From contig NZ_LT635838.1 in NCBI RefSeq assembly GCF_900128475.1, forward strand, positions 26,727 to 90,726: a stretch of DNA of 64,000 nt. The letters run 5' to 3'. Positions 16,565 to 26,071 of the stretch are shown one piece after another (position 1 is the first letter of the stretch; each line of letters begins with the position of its first letter). The DNA is from Mediterranea massiliensis. GTDB lineage: Bacteria > Bacteroidota > Bacteroidia > Bacteroidales > Bacteroidaceae. Made by a program: the position numbers and the translations under genes. The notes beneath the pieces are model-generated. The model was given only the letters and a program-made list of their open reading frames with translations, did not search any database and had not been told where the DNA came from.

Positions 16565-18709
16565 ATGAACGACCTGTTTCCCCACCTGATAGCCGCACCG
16601 CTCGCCCTGACAGACAAGCAGGTGCGCCAGACCCTTGTCCTGCTGGACGACGGGGCCACCATTCCCTTCATCAGCCGCTACCGCAAGGAGGCTACCGGCG
16701 GACTGGACGAGGTGCAGATAGAAAACATCCGCGACCGCTACGAGAAGCTGAAGGAAACCGAACGGCGCAAGGAAACCATCCTGACCACCATCGAGGCACA
16801 GGGCAAGCTGACCGACGCGCTGAAGCACCGCATTGCGGACACCTGGGACAACACCGAGCTGGAAGACCTTTACCTGCCCTACCGCCCCAAGCGAAAGACC
16901 CGCGCCGAAGCCGCCCGCCAGAAGGGACTCGAGCCGCTGGCCACCCTGCTGCTGCTCCAGAAGGACCCTGCTCCCGACCGACGGGCACAGAGTTACGTCA
17001 AGGGCGACGTGAAGAGCGTGGAAGAAGCCCTGAAGGGCGCCTGCGACATCATTGCCGAACAGGTGAGCGAGGACGAACGCTCGCGGCAGACCGTCCGCAC
17101 AACCTTCGACCGCCGTGCCGTCATCACCGCCCGCGTGGTGAAGGGCAAGGAAGCCGAAGCGGCCAACTACCGCGACTACTTCAACGTATCCGACCCGCTG
17201 AAGCGTTGCAGCTCCCACCGCCTGCTGGCCATGCGCCGTGCCGAGGCCGAAGGCGTGCTCAAGGTGAGCATCGCCCCCGATGAGGACGACACCTGCCTGG
17301 AGCGCCTCGAACGCCAGTACGTGCGGGGCAACAATTCCTGCAGCCGCTACGTGGCCGACGCTGTGCAGGATGCCTACAAACGCCTGCTGAAACCCTCCAT
17401 CGAAACCGAGTTTGCCGCCAGCAGCAAGGAGCGGGCCGACGACGAGGCCATCCGCGTCTTTGCCGCCAACCTGCGCCAGCTGCTCCTGGCCTCCCCGCTG
17501 GGACAGAAGCGTGTCATGGGCATCGACCCCGGCTTCCGCACGGGCTGCAAGGTGGTGTGCCTCGACGCGCAGGGCAACCTGCTCCACAACGAGAACATCT
17601 ACCCCCACCCGCCCGTCAGCAAACCCAAGGAAGCGGCACAGAAGATACAGAAGATGGTGGAGGCCTACCGCATCGAGGCCATGGCCATCGGCAACGGTAC
17701 CGCCAGCCGCGAGACGGAAGACTTCCTGAAGCACCTGCGCTTCGACCGCGACATGCAGATATTCGTCGTCAGCGAGCAGGGTGCTTCCATCTACTCGGCC
17801 TCCAAGCTGGCCCGCGAAGAGTTTCCCGACTATGACGTCACCGTCCGCGGTGCAGTCTCCATTGCCCGCCGACTCATGGACCCGCTGGCCGAGCTGGTAA
17901 AGATAGACCCGAAGTCCATCGGCGTAGGACAATACCAGCACGACGTGGACCAGACAAAGCTGAAGAAATCGCTCGACCAGACGGTGGAAAGTTGTGTGAA
18001 CCTGGTGGGTGTCAACCTGAACACGGCCAGCAGCCATCTGCTGACCTACATATCGGGCCTCGGACCGCAACTGGCGCAGAACATCGTCAGCTACCGTGCC
18101 GAACACGGCCCCTTCGCCTCGCGCCGCGACCTGCTGAAGGTGCCCCGCATGGGCGCCAAGGCCTTCGAACAGTGCGCCGGCTTCCTGCGCATCCCCGATG
18201 CCAAGAACCCGTTGGACAACACGGCCGTCCACCCCGAAAGCTACGGCATCGTGGAGCAAATGGCCAAGGACCTGGGCTGCACCGTCCATGAACTGATAGC
18301 CGACAAGCAGCTGCGCCTGCGCATCCGGCCCGAGCGTTACCTGACGGACACCGTCGGCATGCCTACCCTCAAGGACATCCTTCAGGAACTGGACAAGCCC
18401 GGACGCGACCCGCGAGGCCCCATCAAGGTGTTCGAGTTCGACCCGAACGTCCGCACGCTGGACGACCTGCACGAAGGCATGGAGCTGCCCGGCATCGTGG
18501 GCAACATCACCAACTTCGGCGCCTTCGTGGACATCGGCATCAAGGAGAACGGCCTGATACACCTCTCTCAACTGGCCGACCGCTACGTGACCGACCCCAA
18601 CGAAGTGGTGTCCATCCACCAGCACGTCCGGGTACGTGTGCTGGGCATCGACACGGAACGCAAGCGCATCCAGCTGACCCTGCGCGGCGTATCGCAGGAA
18701 GGACTCTAA
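16565..18709 (+). CDS. tex: Tex-family transcription accessory / RNA-binding protein
   Basis: This 714-aa protein has the full Tex architecture: an N-terminal helical domain (PFISRYRKEATGGLDE, about residues 34-49), a YqgF-like RNase H fold (GIDPGFRTGCKVV, about 319-331), a helix-hairpin-helix region (YISGLGPQLAQNIVSYR), and a C-terminal S1 domain (GMELPGIVGNITNFGAFVDIG). Tex binds nucleic acid and affects transcription or RNA quality control. The gene is strongly GC-rich. Its TAA shares bases with the stop of the convergent CPBP gene (4-bp overlap), leaving no room for a terminator between them. Confidence 0.95.
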   Translation: MNDLFPHLIAAPLALTDKQVRQTLVLLDDGATIPFISRYRKEATGGLDEVQIENIRDRYEKLKETERRKETILTTIEAQGKLTDALKHRIADTWDNTELEDLYLPYRPKRKTRAEAARQKGLEPLATLLLLQKDPAPDRRAQSYVKGDVKSVEEALKGACDIIAEQVSEDERSRQTVRTTFDRRAVITARVVKGKEAEAANYRDYFNVSDPLKRCSSHRLLAMRRAEAEGVLKVSIAPDEDDTCLERLERQYVRGNNSCSRYVADAVQDAYKRLLKPSIETEFAASSKERADDEAIRVFAANLRQLLLASPLGQKRVMGIDPGFRTGCKVVCLDAQGNLLHNENIYPHPPVSKPKEAAQKIQKMVEAYRIEAMAIGNGTASRETEDFLKHLRFDRDMQIFVVSEQGASIYSASKLAREEFPDYDVTVRGAVSIARRLMDPLAELVKIDPKSIGVGQYQHDVDQTKLKKSLDQTVESCVNLVGVNLNTASSHLLTYISGLGPQLAQNIVSYRAEHGPFASRRDLLKVPRMGAKAFEQCAGFLRIPDAKNPLDNTAVHPESYGIVEQMAKDLGCTVHELIADKQLRLRIRPERYLTDTVGMPTLKDILQELDKPGRDPRGPIKVFEFDPNVRTLDDLHEGMELPGIVGNITNFGAFVDIGIKENGLIHLSQLADRYVTDPNEVVSIHQHVRVRVLGIDTERKRIQLTLRGVSQEGL

Positions 18710-19575
18710 GCCTCCTTCCTGCCGCGCCGTTCGTAATAGCCGACAATGGCCAGCGTCCCCACAACAAGCAGCACCGTGCAGAGCAGCGAACCTTCGAAGC
18801 CGAAGCTGCCGCCCGTCAGCAGGTCGCTGCCCGTCAGACGGAGGGTAAGCAACGATTGGCCACTGTCTGTCCCGCTGACCTCATAGCCCAGCACAGACCC
18901 CTGCAGCCAGTTCCAGAACCAGTGCAGCACAATGGGGAAGCACAAATTACGTGTATACAGAAAAGAAGCACCCAGCAGACAGCCTGCCAGCAGAATGTTG
19001 ACAAACGGCAGAAGAGCGAAATTGGGATTGAACAGATGCATGGCCGAAAAGAGGGCCGACGACAAGAAAAGAGCCACGAAACGGTTCATACCTTCCGAAA
19101 GCATCCTTCCCAGCACGAAACCACGAAGCATCACCTCTTCCGAAACGGCTACCAGCAGGAAGAGCAGCAACCATCCCAGCAAATCACAGGGTATCCATTG
19201 GATGCCTGTCACCTCGACAGCCCCCGTCAGGAGCGACACGCCAAACCCGACGGCATACAGCAGCACCGCCACACCAAGGCCCGCCAACAGGTCCTTCCCC
19301 CGCCCCTTCAGCGACAAGCCCAGCGACGACAGGGGCAGGTTACGCCAGCGCAATATCAAGACCGCCGCACTCAGATAGCCCACCAGCATAAACAGACTCT
19401 CACACGCATGGGAGAGCAAGCCGTCCTCCGGCATCTCTGCTGCCGCCAACTTATATCCCAAGAAGAGAAACATACCCAGAAACATCAGGATAAATGTCCC
19501 TATCACATAAAACAGCAGAATATCCGCCACCAATCGGCCGGTCTTCTTCCAGAAAGTTTTGTTTCCTATCTCCAT
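18706..19575 (-). CDS. CPBP-family intramembrane metalloprotease
   Basis: This 289-aa protein has about eight membrane segments and the CPBP (CAAX protease / Abi) motifs: SEEVMLRGFVLGR (EExxxR), SALFSAMHL with the metal-binding His, and the later HWFWNWL. Members cleave prenylated or signal peptides, or act in bacteriocin immunity; the substrate is unknown here. The gene is convergent with tex and ends in a 4-bp overlap. Confidence 0.88.
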   Translation of the reverse strand: MEIGNKTFWKKTGRLVADILLFYVIGTFILMFLGMFLFLGYKLAAAEMPEDGLLSHACESLFMLVGYLSAAVLILRWRNLPLSSLGLSLKGRGKDLLAGLGVAVLLYAVGFGVSLLTGAVEVTGIQWIPCDLLGWLLLFLLVAVSEEVMLRGFVLGRMLSEGMNRFVALFLSSALFSAMHLFNPNFALLPFVNILLAGCLLGASFLYTRNLCFPIVLHWFWNWLQGSVLGYEVSGTDSGQSLLTLRLTGSDLLTGGSFGFEGSLLCTVLLVVGTLAIVGYYERRGRKEA

Positions 19576-19664
19576 ACCTTATTATATATTATCTAAAATC
19601 ACTGAACACGGCTGCAAAAATACAAATAAAAGAAAAAAAATATCCATTCTCGCCAAATCTTCCG

Positions 19665-19672
19665 TATCTTTG
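19665..19672 (+). promoter_or_regulatory. -7 box of the BspA-like gene
   Basis: TATCTTTG lies 31 bp upstream of the ATG at 19703. This supports the downstream start rather than the longer open frame beginning at 19559. Confidence 0.6.
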
Positions 19673-19702
19673 GAAACCGAACCAATAAAAAAGAGAAGAA
19701 AT

Positions 19703-20758
19703 ATGAAAATAAGACACATACTGCTGATGGCAGCCGGCTTCTGCCTTACACTGGGAACCTATGCCCAAAAGAAAACAACCCTCTACGTGCCCAAGGCCGG
19801 CACACTGGTAGAACTGCTGACCGAAAATGAAGCCAACCAGATAACCCACCTCACCTTGCAGGGAAAACTCAACGCCGTAGACTTCCGTCACCTGCGCGAC
19901 GAGTTTACCAGCCTCCGGGTACTGGACATCTCGAACGCCAGCATCAGCATGTATACCGGCAAGAACGGTACGTATCCCGACAAGTTCTACATCTATCCGG
20001 GCAACTGCATTCCAGCTTATGCCTTCTGCAAACAGAAGGAAGACGGAAGCTACCAGGGGAAAACAAGTCTGGAGCATGTCATTCTGTCCGAAAAGACCAA
20101 GAACATTGAAGATGCCGCCTTCAAGGGCTGTACCAATTTGAAGATTTGTCAGATTCGTAAGAAAACAGCCCCCAACCTGCTGCCGGGAGCTTTGGCAGAC
20201 AGCATTACGGCCATCTTCGTCCCGCTGGGTAGCAGCGATTCCTACCGCCACAAGGACAGATGGGAAAACTTCTCCTTTGTCGAAGGTACCCCAACCGCCG
20301 TTACCGTACAGATAGCCAAAATGGGCAGCCTGGCCAGCGAACTGCTGAATGCCGGCGTGCAGCCCCGTGACGTGAACTTCCTGACCATCGAAGGCAAAAT
20401 GGACGAAACGGACTTCAAACTCATTCGCGACTACATGCCCAACCTGGTTTCGGTCAACATGGAGAACTGTAACGCGACAACCATCCCCGAATACACCTTC
20501 ACACAGAAAAAATACATGCTGAACATTACCCTCCCCAAAGGACTGACCACCATCGGGCAACGCGCCTTCAGCGGTTGCACACGCCTGTGTGGCACACTGG
20601 TATTGCCCGCCTCGGTGACAGCCATCGAATATGGGGCGTTCATCGGGTGTGACAACCTGCGCCGGGTACTGGCAACCGGTACCCAAATTACGACGTTAGG
20701 CGACAACCTGTTTGGTGACAGCAATGCCAGCAAGATTGTCTACCAATCCGCCCAATAA
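19703..20758 (+). CDS. BspA-like leucine-rich-repeat (LRR_5) secreted protein
   Basis: This 351-aa protein starts with a signal peptide (MKIRHILLMAAGFCLTLG, cleavage near TYAQ). It contains two halves, each opening with a V-x-x-x-G-x-L-x-x-L-L segment (residues near 25 and 195), followed by LRR_5 units such as TLPKGLTTIGQRAFSGCTRL and LPASVTAIEYGAFIGCDNL. Such proteins are surface or periplasmic binding scaffolds; no partner is evident. The start was chosen because of the signal peptide and the -7 box. A terminator follows. Confidence 0.85.
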   Translation: MKIRHILLMAAGFCLTLGTYAQKKTTLYVPKAGTLVELLTENEANQITHLTLQGKLNAVDFRHLRDEFTSLRVLDISNASISMYTGKNGTYPDKFYIYPGNCIPAYAFCKQKEDGSYQGKTSLEHVILSEKTKNIEDAAFKGCTNLKICQIRKKTAPNLLPGALADSITAIFVPLGSSDSYRHKDRWENFSFVEGTPTAVTVQIAKMGSLASELLNAGVQPRDVNFLTIEGKMDETDFKLIRDYMPNLVSVNMENCNATTIPEYTFTQKKYMLNITLPKGLTTIGQRAFSGCTRLCGTLVLPASVTAIEYGAFIGCDNLRRVLATGTQITTLGDNLFGDSNASKIVYQSAQ

Positions 20759-20782
20759 AATCATTTGATTCCAATAAAAAGA

Positions 20783-20813
20783 GGGGGCGCATCACGGATG
20801 ATACGCCCCCTTT
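20783..20813. terminator. Terminator after the BspA-like gene (bidirectional)
   Basis: GGGGGCG (20783-20789) pairs with CGCCCCC (20804-20810), with an inner ATC/GAT pairing, followed by TTT. It lies between the convergent BspA-like and ABC-F genes. Confidence 0.75.
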
Positions 20814-20839
20814 CTGTTTTCTGCTCTCTTCTTCTATTT

Positions 20840-22459
<1,620 letters not shown>

Positions 22460-22661
22460 TTATTTTTCCCTTATATTACTAATACCTTAAAATTGAGCGT
22501 GCAAAGATACGACTTTATCGCGATATATACGATACCGCAGGCAGTAAACATCATGGAAATACGTTACAAACTTCCTGCCGACAGGAAGCAGACATTCCAT
22601 CAACAGACCGTGCATATCCTAAATATCCTGCCTTTACACTGACAATCTGACATAAAAACAC

Positions 22662-22669
22662 TACCTTTG
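22662..22669 (+). promoter_or_regulatory. -7 box of grpE-dnaJ
   Basis: TACCTTTG matches TAnnTTTG. It implies a leader of about 115 nt before the grpE ATG at 22792. Confidence 0.6.
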
Positions 22670-22733
22670 CGGCGTTTTTCAAGAACGGATGTCCATTTGG
22701 CAAAGTTTTTGTACGAACATCGGATAAAAATGG

Positions 22734-22755
22734 TCCAAGCCTAAACGGGCTTGGA
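22734..22755 (+). promoter_or_regulatory. Hairpin in the grpE leader
   Basis: TCCAAGCC and GGCTTGGA form an 8-bp perfect stem with a 6-nt loop, 37 nt before the grpE ATG. It could affect mRNA stability or temperature response; this is inference from position. Confidence 0.45.
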
Positions 22756-22791
22756 TATATATCAACAAGCAATCATAAAAAATATAAAGAT

Positions 22792-23376
22792 ATGGATCCG
22801 AAAAAAGAAACCATGAACGAAGAAGAGCTGAAGGCCCGTGCCGAACGCGAAGAGCACAAAGCCAAGGGCTCCAAGGAAAAAGAAGAGAAAACGACCGATG
22901 AACAGTCGGCCGAAGAGAAGCCTGCAGATGAAGTGGAAAAGCTGCAAAACGAGCTGGACAGCTTGAAAGACAAATACCTGCGCCTTTCCGCAGAATTTGA
23001 CAACTACCGCAAACGTACGATGAAGGAAAAAGCCGAGCTCATCCTGAACGGCGGTGAAAAGTGCATCAGCAGTATCCTGCCTATTGTCGATGACTTCGAG
23101 CGTGCATTGAAAAACATGGAAACTGCCGAAGACGTAGCTGCCGTAAAGGAAGGAGTTGAACTGATCTACAACAAGTTCATGACCGTACTCGGACAAAATG
23201 GCGTGAAACCCATCGAGACCAAGGAGCAGCCGCTCAACACAGATTATCATGAAGCCATTGCCGTCATTCCGGCACCGGCGGAAGAACTGAAGGGCAAGGT
23301 TTTGGATTGTGTACAGACCGGCTATACGTTAAACGACAAGGTAATCCGTCATGCCAAAGTGGTAGTCGGAGAATAA
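22792..23376 (+). CDS. grpE: GrpE nucleotide exchange factor of DnaK
   Basis: This 194-aa protein has a charged, Lys/Glu-rich N-terminus, a long coiled coil (VEKLQNELDSLKDKYLRLSAEF) and the GrpE core (LPIVDDFERAL; the C-terminal domain ends with GYTLNDKVIRHAKVVV). It releases ADP from DnaK. dnaJ follows 16 bp downstream, so the two form an operon. dnaK itself is not in the window. Confidence 0.95.
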   Translation: MDPKKETMNEEELKARAEREEHKAKGSKEKEEKTTDEQSAEEKPADEVEKLQNELDSLKDKYLRLSAEFDNYRKRTMKEKAELILNGGEKCISSILPIVDDFERALKNMETAEDVAAVKEGVELIYNKFMTVLGQNGVKPIETKEQPLNTDYHEAIAVIPAPAEELKGKVLDCVQTGYTLNDKVIRHAKVVVGE

Positions 23377-23392
23377 AGAACAGGCATAGGAT

Positions 23393-24562
23393 ATGGAAAA
23401 AAGAGATTACTACGAGGTACTGGGAGTCGACAAGAATGCATCGGCCGATGAGATAAAGAAAGCCTACCGCAAAAAAGCCATCCAATATCACCCCGACAAA
23501 AATCCCGGCGACAAGGAAGCGGAAGAAAAGTTCAAGGAGGCTGCCGAAGCCTATGACGTACTGAGCAATCCGGACAAACGTGCCCGTTACGACCAGTTCG
23601 GCTTTGCAGGCATGAGCGGCGCAGCCGGCAACGGAGGTCCTTTCGGTGGATTCAGCGGAGGCATGTCCATGGACGACATCTTCTCCATGTTTGGCGACAT
23701 CTTCGGCGGACACGGTGGAGGTTTCGGCGGTTTCGGAGGATTCGGCGGAGGAGGCGGTGCACAGCAACGCCGTTTCCGTGGTTCCGACCTCCGCGTAAAG
23801 GTGAAGCTCAACCTGAAGGAAATATCTACCGGTGTAGAGAAGAAATTCAAGCTGAAGAAATACGTCACCTGCAGCCACTGCCATGGCACCGGAGCCGAAG
23901 GCAACGGAGGAAGCGAAACCTGTCCCACCTGCAAAGGCTCAGGGACCGTTATCCGCAACCAACAGACGATTCTGGGTACCATGCAGACGCGTACCACCTG
24001 TCCCACTTGTGGCGGTGAAGGCAAAATCATCAAGAACAAGTGCAAGGAATGTGCAGGCGAAGGTATCGTATATGGCGAAGAAGTAGTAACCGTCAAAATT
24101 CCTGCCGGCGTAGCCGAAGGCATGCAATTGTCCATGAGCGGTAAGGGAAATGCCGGCAAACACAATGGCATACCCGGCGACTTGCTCGTGCTGATTGAGG
24201 AAGAGCCGGACAAAGAACTGATCCGTGAAGAGAACGACCTTATCTACAACCTGCTGCTGAGCTTCCCCACGGCAGCCTTGGGCGGTGCAGTAGAGATTCC
24301 GACCGTCGACGGAAAGGTAAAGGTTAAAATCGAGCCGGGTACACAACCGGGCAAAGTGCTCCGCCTCCGCAACAAAGGTCTGCCCAACGTCAACGGTTAC
24401 GGCACAGGCGACCTGTTGGTCAATGTCAGTATCTACGTCCCCGAAACGCTGAGCAAAGACGAAAAGAAAGCCTTGGAGGAAATGGAAACTTCCGACAACT
24501 TCAAGCCGAATACTTCCATCAAGGAAAAGATATTCAAGAAGTTCAAGAGTCTGTTTGAATAA
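23393..24562 (+). CDS. dnaJ: DnaJ co-chaperone (class A)
   Basis: This 389-aa protein has an N-terminal J domain ([22 protein letters not shown] in YHPDKNPGD near residue 33), a Gly/Phe-rich linker, four CxxCxGxG zinc repeats ([32 protein letters not shown]) and the C-terminal substrate-binding domains. It stimulates DnaK ATPase and delivers unfolded clients. It is the second gene of the grpE operon. A repeat array lies directly after its stop. Confidence 0.97.
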   Translation: MEKRDYYEVLGVDKNASADEIKKAYRKKAIQYHPDKNPGDKEAEEKFKEAAEAYDVLSNPDKRARYDQFGFAGMSGAAGNGGPFGGFSGGMSMDDIFSMFGDIFGGHGGGFGGFGGFGGGGGAQQRRFRGSDLRVKVKLNLKEISTGVEKKFKLKKYVTCSHCHGTGAEGNGGSETCPTCKGSGTVIRNQQTILGTMQTRTTCPTCGGEGKIIKNKCKECAGEGIVYGEEVVTVKIPAGVAEGMQLSMSGKGNAGKHNGIPGDLLVLIEEEPDKELIREENDLIYNLLLSFPTAALGGAVEIPTVDGKVKVKIEPGTQPGKVLRLRNKGLPNVNGYGTGDLLVNVSIYVPETLSKDEKKALEEMETSDNFKPNTSIKEKIFKKFKSLFE

Positions 24563-24578
24563 AGGCATCCTATCGGCT

Positions 24579-24683
24579 GTTTACCCAGTTTAAAGCGATG
24601 CTTTACCCAGCATAAAACAATGATTTGTCCAGCTTAAACGATTGGTTTACTCATAGTAAACGGACGGTTTAAGCTGGACAAAC
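24579..24683. repeat. Hairpin array, locus 2: five-bp arms, 22-bp period, after dnaJ
   Basis: Arms start at 24579 GTTTA, 24591 TAAAG, 24601 CTTTA, 24613 TAAAA, 24623 ATTTG, 24635 TAAAC, 24645 GTTTA, 24657 TAAAC, 24667 GTTTA and 24679 CAAAC. Spacers alternate strictly 7 and 5 bp with no indel over 105 bp. The array is also roughly self-complementary as a whole: 24624-24639 is a perfect inverse of 24667-24682. It lies between the convergent dnaJ and mutarotase genes. Confidence 0.85.
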
Positions 24684-24737
24684 TATATTAATAATTCTAT
24701 TAGCTACAGTACCTCGGGCAAAACTATATGAATAGAG

Positions 24738-25907
24738 TTAAGGGTTAGAAAACGATATTCTCACTACAGTAGGAGTGCGTACTCCAGGTTTAATCTCCCC
24801 ATTTATATAAAAAACCATATTTTTGTAAGGTACGGCCACTGCACCTGCGCGAGCCAGAACAGGAGAAGTACACACAGTCTTCCATTCATGACTAAAAACA
24901 TGATAACCCAATAACTCCTGATTAAACTTATACCACTCAGCAGGATGAGACAAATAATCAGGAGCCGGCTGACGCAAAGCCTGTAAAAACACATCTTTGT
25001 TCACCCCACCCATACAAAGGATCAGGCTATCACCGACTGAAACTGCAGCGCCACCACCCAACGAAACAGCCTCACCGCGAGTATTCGTAGGAGAGGCTAA
25101 AGGTACCCACTCCTTCTGCGACAAAGAATACCGATATCCGTCTGTCGACAAAGAAGCCTCCCTTTCTGAAGATGCCGGAGCAAAACCACCCCATAAATAA
25201 ATTGCATACTCTCCTTTTTCATCCTTTTGAACAGCGCAAACCGGCTGGATACGCGGCTTCCCTGGGAAGGGAGCCAACTCTACCCACCCAGTAGAAAGAT
25301 GTTCCAAATCCAAACGCAAAAAGACATTAGATGCCTTGCCATCACGATTTCCTCCCAAAACAAACAAGCTATTATCGACAAGGCAGCCGGATATATTATC
25401 CAAAGCAAAAGGTAAAGAGGGCAATTCCTCCGTTTTCAGCTTTCCGTTCACCATAGACAAACGAAAAACTCTTTTCACCGCTCCATCATCATTCATTCCA
25501 CCAACACAGACAATGCCATCAAGAGTAGTAACAGAGAAGCCGTAAGCCATAGGCTGAAAAAGTTCTCCCACTTTCCTCCAAGATAATAGAGTATCTTTCT
25601 CAATCCTAGCCATGTAAACATCTTTATAAAAAACTTTAGTTCCACCTTTTTCTGCAGATACATCAGGGAAATTACAGCCACCGGCTATCACCAAATCATC
25701 CCCCATACATCCAGCAAAAGGCGCTGATACCCCTCTTGCAAACTTTATATTTTCAGTTACAAAGTCACGTATCAATTTCAAGTTCGGAATTTCCTCAGAA
25801 CAAAACGGCATATCTCCACCAGACACAATCATTCTATCTTTTTCTCTCCCGCTTATGAAAGATGCTACAAGACTTAAAATCACCACACAAATACATAAAC
25901 TTCTCAT
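24738..25907 (-). CDS. Cyclically permuted mutarotase, NanM-like (kelch-type propeller)
   Basis: About 389 aa. A signal peptide (MRSLCICVVILSLVASFISG) precedes kelch-like repeats: VIAGGCNFPD, GIVCVGGMNDDG, LFVLGGNRDG, YAIYLWGGFAP and LILCMGGVN. The pattern matches the cyclically permuted mutarotase family related to N-acetylneuraminate epimerase NanM, which equilibrates sialic acid anomers in the periplasm. The open frame extends to an ATG at 25982, but that stretch overlaps a hairpin, so the start at 25907 with the signal peptide is preferred. It is the last gene of the nan operon. Confidence 0.85.
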   Translation of the reverse strand: MRSLCICVVILSLVASFISGREKDRMIVSGGDMPFCSEEIPNLKLIRDFVTENIKFARGVSAPFAGCMGDDLVIAGGCNFPDVSAEKGGTKVFYKDVYMARIEKDTLLSWRKVGELFQPMAYGFSVTTLDGIVCVGGMNDDGAVKRVFRLSMVNGKLKTEELPSLPFALDNISGCLVDNSLFVLGGNRDGKASNVFLRLDLEHLSTGWVELAPFPGKPRIQPVCAVQKDEKGEYAIYLWGGFAPASSEREASLSTDGYRYSLSQKEWVPLASPTNTRGEAVSLGGGAAVSVGDSLILCMGGVNKDVFLQALRQPAPDYLSHPAEWYKFNQELLGYHVFSHEWKTVCTSPVLARAGAVAVPYKNMVFYINGEIKPGVRTPTVVRISFSNP

Positions 25908-25960
25908 TCCTATATTATACAGTTTAGTCAACAAATTTCTGTCATTATAAATCATATAAA

Positions 25961-26024
25961 TAAACATCCCTTTATTTCTCATTATTACTTTTCAGAATCC
26001 AAATGTGAAATAAAGGGATGTTTA
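25961..26024 (-). promoter_or_regulatory. Intercistronic 18-bp perfect stem-loop between propeller lipoprotein and mutarotase
   Basis: TAAACATCCCTTTATTTC (25961-25978) is the exact inverse of 26007-26024; the loop is 28 nt. It lies downstream of the lipoprotein stop (26072) and upstream of the mutarotase ATG. There is no clear T tract, so it may be an mRNA stabilising or attenuating structure rather than a full terminator. Confidence 0.7.
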
Positions 26025-26071
26025 AATGGGCCATATCAACTACTATCCATAAAAATATCAACAGATACTCA

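Noticed and set aside
16523..18625. A 700-codon open frame antisense to tex
   Set aside because: The sense strand encodes a complete Tex protein; the antisense product is a Val/Gly/His-rich shadow caused by high-GC codon use.
24579..24683. CRISPR array
   Set aside because: Units are 22 bp with no repeat/spacer division of CRISPR size, arms alternate in orientation, and no cas genes are present.
25908..25982. N-terminal extension of the mutarotase
   Set aside because: It would overlap one arm of the intercistronic hairpin and bury the signal peptide; the start at 25907 is preferred.
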